The notes beneath the pieces are model-generated. The model worked only from the letters and a program-made list of their open reading frames with translations, was not told the DNA's origin and did not search any database. Positions 57,901 through 64,000 of a stretch of DNA of 64,000 nt are shown here, one piece after another. Position 1 is the stretch's first letter; each line of letters begins with the position of its first letter. Both the position numbers and the translations under genes were made by a program. The DNA comes from Inia geoffrensis (Eukaryota > Chordata > Mammalia > Artiodactyla > Iniidae), in contig CM070904.1 of the NCBI GenBank assembly GCA_036417435.1, forward strand, positions 126,356,695 to 126,420,694, in the 5' to 3' direction.

Positions 57901-59141
57901 GGACATGACCCCGTAGCAGCTCCTGGCTAAGATTTCTTACTTAGACTTTGGGCTTAATCCAGGGGGGGAGGGGGCTGAGGCCTTGGACAGCTACGTGTCA
58001 GGATCTCTTGGTGGAGCTTCAGGGGGCGTGTCTTAGGTGGTCTGGTCTGTAGAAGCATTGGGCAGGGTCTGGAAGAAGGGATGGGGCAGAGTGATGTTCT
58101 GTCCTCATCCGTAAGCTGGTCTGTTTTCTGTCGAGGAGAACGAGGAAAATGGGGAGCAGGAGGCCGACAATGAGGTAGATGAAGAAGAGGAGGAAGGTGG
58201 GGAGGAAGAGGAGGAGGAGGAGGAAGGTGATGGTGAGTAGCTTCGTCTCTTTTTTGGGGGGTACCTTTTTCTGTCCTCTCTAGCAAATGGGGAGGGATTG
58301 GGGGCTCCCCGCAGGGGGCAGATCGAATGGACCACCTACGACGGGGCTTGCACCCGCAGAGCTGGCATCTTTTTCCTTGCTTGAGGTTAGTGGTGTGGAG
58401 CTGTGCCCCAAACACCACGGTCACACTCCCACTGGAGAGTGCTGTCCACACACTGATCGGTTGGTCTGGCTTTTCTCTGGCTTTTGCTTGCGCCTTCTTT
58501 TCTCTGGAGACAAGATGTCTGCAATGGGCAGTGTGGGTACCCTGACGGCCCAGTTTGTCAGGCAGCAGAGGCGGATCAGGGGCACTCCATCCTGCCAAGA
58601 CTGTTATTGGGAGGTTGCCCAAGGAGCTGTAGTTTTGCTGTCCCCCTCCCTGTTTCTGGCTGCCACTGCGTGGGAGAGGCACCAAGACCCTCCCTGGTTG
58701 GCTAAGGAAGGCAGCGTGCTTTACGTGGGCTTTATTCTCTCCAGGTGAGGAAGAGGATGGAGATGAAGATGAGGAGGCTGAGGCCGCTACAGGCAAACGG
58801 GCAGCTGAAGATGACGAGGTGGGTCTGGTCTGGCTTGACGTGGTGAGGGTTGGGATCTGAGGCACTAAAACTGGAGGGGCTGATGGGACTTGAGTAGTTG
58901 TAGTTGGTGTGGTGGGTGGTCCCGAGTGGTTCCCTTCTCATCTTGAGCAGGAACAGGAAGGAACATGGGCCCAGCCTCCCGGAGGCCTCTGGGGCTACTT
59001 GTGCCTGTCTTGGCTCTGCCAGCAGGAGCTGAGGCAGTTGGTGGGTGGGCCTGGTGGGTTGAAAAGGGACCTTGACCATCTTTCCCTTCCCAGGATGACG
59101 ATGTTGACACCAAGAAGCAGAAGACCGATGAGGATGACTAG
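54930..59141 (+). CDS. PTMA: Prothymosin alpha, five coding exons
   Basis: Coding exons are 54930-54974, 57814-57885, 58136-58232, 58745-58818 and 59094-59141 (stop TAG). Every intron is GT...AG, and the joined reading frame is 111 residues. The protein is a small, intrinsically disordered nuclear protein that binds histones (especially H1), takes part in chromatin remodelling and proliferation, and inhibits apoptosome formation (known for the family). Residues 2-29 correspond to thymosin alpha-1 and end in Asn29, the known asparaginyl endopeptidase site. Residues 40-84 are almost all Glu/Asp and form the histone-binding acidic core. KR at 89-90 and TKKQK at 102-106 form the bipartite nuclear signal, and DDVD-T at 98-102 is the known caspase site. 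The start is the first ATG in the mRNA, with A at -3. Compared with the human protein as I recall it, I see Glu for Asp at 32 and Ala for Ser at 85. Introns are present, so this is the parental gene and not one of the many processed PTMA copies. Confidence 0.98.
54975..57813 (+). other. PTMA: PTMA intron 1, GC-rich, with a CACGTG E-box
   Basis: This 2839-base intron begins GTGAGG and ends TTTTGAAG. Its first ~2.1 kb is CpG-dense and continues the promoter island. It contains a canonical CACGTG at 56611-56616, a CTCF-like GCCGCCAGGGGGCGGG near 56723-56738, and a self-complementary (GAGCTC)3 at 57243-57260. PTMA is a classic Myc target through an intron 1 E-box, so this E-box is the likely equivalent. 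The several open frames crossing it are composition artefacts. Confidence 0.85.
56611..56616 (+). promoter_or_regulatory. Canonical E-box (CACGTG) in PTMA intron 1
   Basis: CACGTG lies about 1.86 kb downstream of the inferred start site, within the unmethylated-looking CpG island. The Myc/Max response element of human PTMA is known to be an intron 1 E-box, and position and context agree. Binding is inferred. Confidence 0.65.
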
Positions 59142-59437
59142 ACAGCAAAAAAGGAAAAGTAAACTTAAAAGGCCACCGTGACCTATTCACCCTCCACTTC
59201 CCGTCTCAGAATCTAAACGTGGTCACCTTCGAGTAGAGAGTCCCGCCTGCCCGCCCGCCCACTGCGGGCAGTGCCACCGCAGATGACACGCGCTCTCCAC
59301 CACCCAACCAAAACCACAACGCGAATTTGCAACAGGGGAGGAAAAAAGAACCAAAACTTCCAAGGCCCTGCTTTTTTTCTTAAAGTACTTTAAAAAGGAA
59401 AATTTGTTTGTATTTTTTATTTACATTTTATATTTTT

Positions 59438-59445
59438 GTACATAT
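59438..59445 (+). promoter_or_regulatory. Pumilio-type site TGTACATA in PTMA 3' UTR
   Basis: Exact match to the UGUANAUA core recognised by PUM proteins, inside an AU-rich part of the 3' UTR. The motif is seen directly; function is inferred. Confidence 0.4.
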
Positions 59446-59608
59446 TGTTAGGGGGTCAGCCATTTTTAATGATCTCGGATGACCAAACCAGCCTTCGGAG
59501 CGTTCTCTGTCCTACTTCTGACTTTACTTGTGGTGTGACCATGTTCATTATAATCTCAAAGGAGAAAAAAAACCTTGTAAAAAAAGCAAAAACAACAACA
59601 AAAAAACA

Positions 59609-59696
59609 ATCTTATTCCGAGCATTCCAGTAACTTTTTTTGTGTATGTACTTAGCTGTACTATAAGTAGTTGGTTTGTATGAGATGCTTAAAAAGG
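59609..59696 (+). ncRNA. MIR1244: miR-1244 homologous segment in PTMA 3' UTR
   Basis: From memory of human mir-1244, this stretch matches the precursor nearly base for base. The mature arm is at 59664-59689 and starts AAGTAGTTGGTTTG. One visible difference is ATGCTT here against ATGGTT near the mature 3' end. Human mir-1244 copies lie in PTMA and in its processed pseudogenes, which explains the location. Whether it is processed as a microRNA in this species is unknown; it may simply be conserved 3' UTR. Confidence 0.6.
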
Positions 59697-59797
59697 CCAA
59701 AGATAAAAGGTTTCTTTTTTTTCCTTTTTTTGTCTATGAAGTTGCTGTTTATTTTTTTTGGCCTGTTTGATGTATGTGTGAAACAATGTTGTCCAAC

Positions 59798-59803
59798 AAT
59801 AAA
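59798..59803 (+). terminator. PTMA polyadenylation signal AATAAA
   Basis: Canonical AATAAA 657 bases after the stop codon. It is followed by a T-rich then TTGTTC-type downstream region, consistent with the single major PTMA 3' end. Confidence 0.88.
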
Positions 59804-60407
59804 CCGGAATTTTATTTTGCTGAGTTGTTCTAACAAAGCTGTCTCAAGCCTGGTTTTTCTGTTTTGGTTTCTTCTGGTTTCTGTTTTTCTTCTTTTGGTT
59901 TCGGGGGCAAGGAGAAGAGGGGAGGATCTTGAACTCTGGCCCAGCTGTCCTTCCTGGGGACAGTGGATTTGAAGACAGCAGTCGGGGGGGGGGTGGGGAG
60001 ATGTGCCCCTTGGGCAGCAGGGTCTGGTGGGTGGCCATGCTAGTCTAAGACTGAGCTGCAGTTGGCTGGTGGGATGTGGTGGGAGCACTGGGGCTTTGGG
60101 CTGGAAGGGGAGCCCCTTACCAGGTTAGTCCCTTCCTACTGATTTGTACTGGGAGCCTCTTCTCAGGACCCTGTCATTGGGTGCTGCCACGTTAACCCGG
60201 TTGCCCTGGCAGGAGGTGTATACATCTCCAGGCACTCTGGGGGAACGGGCTACGAGTGGGGCTGCCCTCTGTGGAACCAGGGGGTGGGGTGGGGTGTGTG
60301 TGTGAGCCCAGGGCCAAAGATCCCAGAGATGCCACCTCCCAGTGTGGGCAGCTTGGTAGCTGGTCCTTCACCTCAAAGGCCTTACTGGATTTTCCCGGCC
60401 ACAGAAT

Positions 60408-60426
60408 GGCTCCCCCTGGTGGTGAC
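60408..60426 (-). promoter_or_regulatory. CTCF-like motif downstream of PTMA
   Basis: The minus strand reads CCACCAGGGGGAGCC, a strong CTCF core, 0.6 kb past the PTMA polyadenylation signal. Confidence 0.5.
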
Positions 60427-61051
60427 ATGTGGTACCTTCTGGTCCCTTAGGATATAGTTCCAGGGCAATAATGCAGCCTTGCCCTCGTTTTCCAAACTCT
60501 GGCCTCCAGGAGAAACAAATACCTTGGTGTCTGGGGGGTGGGGGTGGGCAGGGGGCAGCACCCTACCCCTTAAACACAGGGGTGGTAGGTGAGCTGTTTT
60601 GATAGGTAAGCAGTGAGTCAGCAAACAAGGAAGTGTGACCTCAAACTCAGGCCCTCAGGGAGAGAGGTGACTGTTCAGAGCACTATAAGAAACTTCTGGG
60701 GTCCACAGATGAGCTTCATGGGCTGAAGCTCCCTGCAAGCACCCATGGTGTGTGGTATGCCTTTTCTAGGGGTCAGGGAGGGTTGAAACCCCAGGGTTGG
60801 GGGAGCCTGGAATTTGCTTTGATTTTAAGGCGGAGAGGCTGCAGGACCCAGCTGTGCCGGCTGGATGACACTGGCTGCCTCTTGTCCCTCCTGAATGCAC
60901 TTTCCTCAGCCTGGAGTACCCGAGTCTGTCCTGCAGTGGGGCTGACTGTGGGCAGAGGATGGGGTAGGGACCCAGAAGCTGCACACTCTCCCTCCTCACC
61001 CCTGCCCTCTGACACTGGCCACGTGGCGTTCCTTGCATAGCCTTGGGATCC

Positions 61052-61069
61052 TAGCGCCTCCTGATGGAA
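61052..61069 (-). promoter_or_regulatory. CTCF-like motif downstream of PTMA
   Basis: The minus strand reads CCATCAGGAGGCGCTA, a fair match to the CTCF core, same orientation as its neighbours at 60408 and 63322. Confidence 0.4.
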
Positions 61070-62029
61070 GGAGACATTGTGGGGTATTTCATCTACACCC
61101 TTCTCTCTCCCTCCCGCCCTCTCAGGCCCCCACCACTTGCATTAAGGAGTCATCTGTCTTCAAGACAAGTTGGTGAGGGTGTGTGAATGGAGGGGAGCAA
61201 ATGTTAATAACCAGGTATCCATTTACAACTCCTTAAGATGGGCTGTTGTTACGGGTGCTCTGAGCACAAGGACAAAAGGAACTGACAAAGCAGGGAGGGC
61301 TTCCGGCGGGGGGGGGGGGGGTGGCATTGACGCTGAGACTGGAAGGGTCAGGAGGATGAAAAAAAGATGCGTGTGGGGGTTGTTTTTTGTGGGGAAGGAG
61401 CAGCGCGTGGGCAGCCCTGATTCAGAAGGCCACAGAGGGCACATGGGCAAAAGGGAGAGGCAGGGACAGGCAATTTGAGCCAGGTACGGAGGTAGGATTT
61501 GGGGAAGCATGGAGATTTTAAATAGGAAAACTCCCTGGGAAGCACTGAAGTGACATCTGCAGAGGTAGTGATGGGGAGGCGACTGGATTAAGGGAAGGTG
61601 CTGGGAGGGAGAGAACCGGGTCATCACGTGGGATAAAGCGTCTAGACTCAGGGGTGAAATAACTGGACGTTGGACGCAGTTCCCACCAAGAATCCCAGGC
61701 TCAGGCCTGAGCCCTCTGGCACACCTGAAAGGGGCAGGAACTGAAGGTCTGGTGCCACGTGGTGGCCTCACTGTGTTTGAGGCTGTTGTGTGCACAGGTC
61801 TGGAGGGCGGGAGAGAGGCCTGGGCAGGCTAGAGTAACCAAGGCTGAGGTGTGAACACAGTGGGCCAGGGCAAGGGCATAGCCAGGAGAGACAAGCCTAG
61901 TCACACCAGGGAGCCCACGAAACTGGGCACAGTCCCTCCCAGTAAGTGACAGCTCCGACACCAGGGCCACCTCTCCCTCTGCCCGGTGCCCGGCTTCCCT
62001 TACTCACCAGCCACATCAGCCTCCTTGTG

Positions 62030-62430
62030 CCCGTGGCAAGCTTGGTCCTCCCTCAGGGCCTTTGCACTTGCTCTTTCCGCCCCAGGAATGCCTGCTCCCA
62101 GACTTCTCACTACTTGCTCCGTGTTAGGCCTCAGTACTCACGTTATTTCCCCAGAGAGGCCTTCCCTAGTCCCCAGTCCTCTCCTTGGCCGCACAGCAAT
62201 TCTCATACAAGCAATGTGAGCTTGTATATTTACCTGTTTGTGTGCTTTTTGGCTGTCCCCCACTGAGGTCAGGGGCCACTTCTTACTCACCAAGTTTTCC
62301 TGCACATGGTGAGTATTCTGTCCATTCCATTCATTTGTTCATTCATCCCTCCACTCGCTTATTTACCAAATGCTCTGTCTGTGCCAGGCACTGTTCTAGG
62401 CTCCAGAGATCCAGAGAGGAGCAGGAAAGC
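62030..62430 (+). mobile_element. L2 3' end, long
   Basis: CAGGGCCTTTGCACTTGCTC, CCAGAGAGGCCTTCCCTAGT and CTGAGGTCAGGGGCCACTTC follow the L2 consensus in order. Then ATTTGTTCATTCATCC and GTGCCAGGCACTGTTCTAGG follow. Confidence 0.65.
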
Positions 62431-62959
62431 CAGAGCAGGACACCTCCTGGTGGTGGGATGGCATCCCACACCTCGTCTCTCCCACACTTGTGGTTTCTGC
62501 CAGGCACCCGTGTTCTGGGAGGGCCTCGCCCTTCACAGGAGCTGGAGCCTGTGGAGTGTGGAGTGAGGATGAAGTGTGGAGGCCCCAGGCTGCCCGTGTC
62601 CCCTTGAGCTGTCCCCTAACTGCTGAGTCAAGGCCAGACCAAGGCTTTGGTACCAGGGGCCCTCTGACCCTGTGTGCCCATCCCATGTGCCCTGCCAGGC
62701 TGGGCTGCTGGCCCCTCGAGGCAAGACCAGATGTTCCTTGTCCTGCTGTCCAGGGCGGCTCGTCCTGAGGATGTTCCCCAGGCCCTAGAGGGGGCCTAGA
62801 GGCGGTCCCCAAGTTAGGGGAAGGGGTCTAGGAAGACCACATAACAGACGACATATGGAGCTGGGGTCAGGTGTAACCCAGTTTGGAACTATAACCCCCA
62901 AACCCCCCAGAAAGGAGCTTAGTTAGCCCTGTCCAGATACAGACATGCAGCCATGTTCG

Positions 62960-63050
62960 TATGGAGCAAGTAACTGAACTCTGTTGGGCCTCTATCTCAT
63001 CCTCTGCAGGAAGGGAATAATAGCATGAGGCATGTGCTATGGCCCAGAGC
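62960..63050 (+). mobile_element. MIR fragment
   Basis: AGCAAGTAACTGAACTCTGT and AGGGAATAATAGCATGAGG. Confidence 0.45.
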
Positions 63051-63321
63051 TGCCTTTCTGAGGGTCTCATGTCTATGCTGAGCTCCCGGGAAAGCTCCCC
63101 TTTCCCATCTGCACTGCCTCATACCTCAAAAGGTTTGGTCTGGAACAGCCCTTGTTGCCTTCAGCAGAACCCACTTTTCTCTAGTCCGGAGCTTAGTACA
63201 CAATTTATGACTACCTGGGACCCTCAGGGTCCAGGGTCACATTGATCTTACTCCTAACGTCCCCTCCAAGGGCAAAGACAGGGCGCCCAAGGAGCCCAAG
63301 TTGGAAGATTTGTGAGGAACA

Positions 63322-63339
63322 GGCGCCCTCTGGTGGGCA
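63322..63339 (-). promoter_or_regulatory. CTCF-like motif downstream of PTMA
   Basis: The minus strand reads CCCACCAGAGGGCGCC, a strong CTCF core match. Confidence 0.5.
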
Positions 63340-64000
63340 TAGGGAACTGCATGCGGCTCCCCTGCGTTCTGCTCAGTCCAGGAAAGAGCCCTTCAGTGGC
63401 CCCTGGAACTAGGAAACGCAGCCACAGCAACTCCCAGCCCCCAGCAACATGATCTTCCTCCCTCTCTGCTGCTGGTACCTCAGTCAGACCTGAAAGTCAG
63501 TGCTCATTTCCCAAGCCTTCCCTCTGGGCAGCTGATGGCCCATCTCAGGGGTCTGGTCCTTCTTTTCCTGGAGGGGAGACCCCAGGCCTCCCCAGACAGA
63601 GCCAGAGCTGAGGCCAGGGTTGGCTCCTGTGGAGCCATGGACCTTCCCTGGGTTCTGGACCCCTGGGCTCCCTCTTGTTTAGTTCTGTTCAAAGGCTTCG
63701 TGTGCAGAACACCCGCCTTGGGCAGGCCCAGCTCTTGGCTGTCTCTGGGCCCTATGGTAGGCCGGCTCACAGTGGCTGCTGCCCTGAGTGCAGCCTTAGG
63801 GGCTTCAGCTGCTTGGAATTGGGGGTGGGGGTCGGGGCTTCCCAGCTGCACTCCCTGGAACTCTGAGCTGCCTGACAGTCTGCCCCAGACCTGAGTATCA
63901 GCATCTGGGGTCGCCTCTCCACAGCTCCACTGCTGGCCCAGGGGCCCAAAGCCCTCCTAGATCCAGTCCTACCAGGGCCCTGATGTCCAGCCTCCGCTGT

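Larger units (their letters stand above)
59142..59822 (+). other. PTMA: PTMA 3' UTR
   Basis: The untranslated tail runs from the TAG to just past the AATAAA signal at 59798-59803. Its AT-rich second half contains A-rich stretches (59563-59607), a Pumilio-type TGTACATA at 59438-59445 and the miR-1244 segment. A T/G-rich stretch after 59820 fits the downstream cleavage element. The end is placed about 20 bases after the signal. Confidence 0.88.
59840..64000. other. Intergenic downstream of PTMA
   Basis: No exon recognised. It holds a G run at 61307-61321, L2 and MIR relics, and three minus-strand CTCF-like motifs. No CHR SINE is present. Confidence 0.55.

Noticed and set aside
57954..58865. 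303-codon open frame on the minus strand across PTMA introns 2-4 and exons 3-4
   Set aside because: It is the antisense of the Glu/Asp-coding exons (GAG/GAA read as CTC/TTC), giving Ser/Pro/Leu-rich text, and it crosses real splice sites.
59840..64000. 3' end of PDE6D
   Set aside because: No recognisable PDE6D exon. It probably begins beyond the right end of the window.

Overview
This is nuclear DNA from a mammal, almost certainly a cetacean or a close cetartiodactyl relative. The evidence is at least 18 tRNA-derived SINEs of the CHR type (head reading CTTCCCTGGTGGCGCAGTGG, B box GGTTCGA, long CHR body), three L1 3' ends of the cetartiodactyl type (ending AATAAAGATG plus an A tail), and many old MIR and L2 fragments shared by all mammals. 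There are no bacterial operons, CRISPR arrays or phage genes. Most long open frames are chance frames in GC-rich DNA, SINEs or simple repeats.

The only protein-coding gene I can support is PTMA (prothymosin alpha), plus strand, five coding exons between 54930 and 59141. They encode a 111-residue, extremely acidic nuclear protein. It has a CpG-island promoter with CCAAT boxes and a TATA-like box, a 2.8 kb GC-rich first intron with a Myc-type E-box, and a 0.68 kb 3' UTR. The 3' UTR contains the miR-1244 sequence, a Pumilio-type site and an AATAAA signal at 59798.

Layout: 1-17500 is intergenic and repeat-rich: CHR SINEs, old L1 pieces, a 14-bp polypurine minisatellite at 5896-6161, an L1 insertion with an apparent 3' transduction at 9672-10374, and two related LTR fragments. 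Positions 18120-18860 are a CpG island with promoter-like motifs but no visible gene, followed by a decayed ~30-bp minisatellite. Further gene-less CpG islands lie at 22560-22940 and 33170-33680; the second has two CCAAT boxes 40 bp apart. Positions 34000-52300 are ordinary intergenic DNA with MIR/L2 relics, CHR SINEs and a few regulatory-looking patches. Positions 52540-57130 are one long CpG-rich block over the PTMA promoter and intron 1, with possible divergent promoter motifs. Positions 59840-64000 are gene-free and hold several minus-strand CTCF-like motifs.

The region is best read as a single housekeeping gene with a long upstream regulatory or intergenic desert. Human PTMA neighbours recalled from general knowledge (TEX44 and NMUR1 on one side, PDE6D on the other) are not visible here. 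I did not find a new multi-gene system. The most interesting points are the retrotransposition footprints (an L1 and a SINE that both seem to carry transduced flanks), the gene-less promoter-like CpG islands, and the regulatory sequence in and around PTMA.
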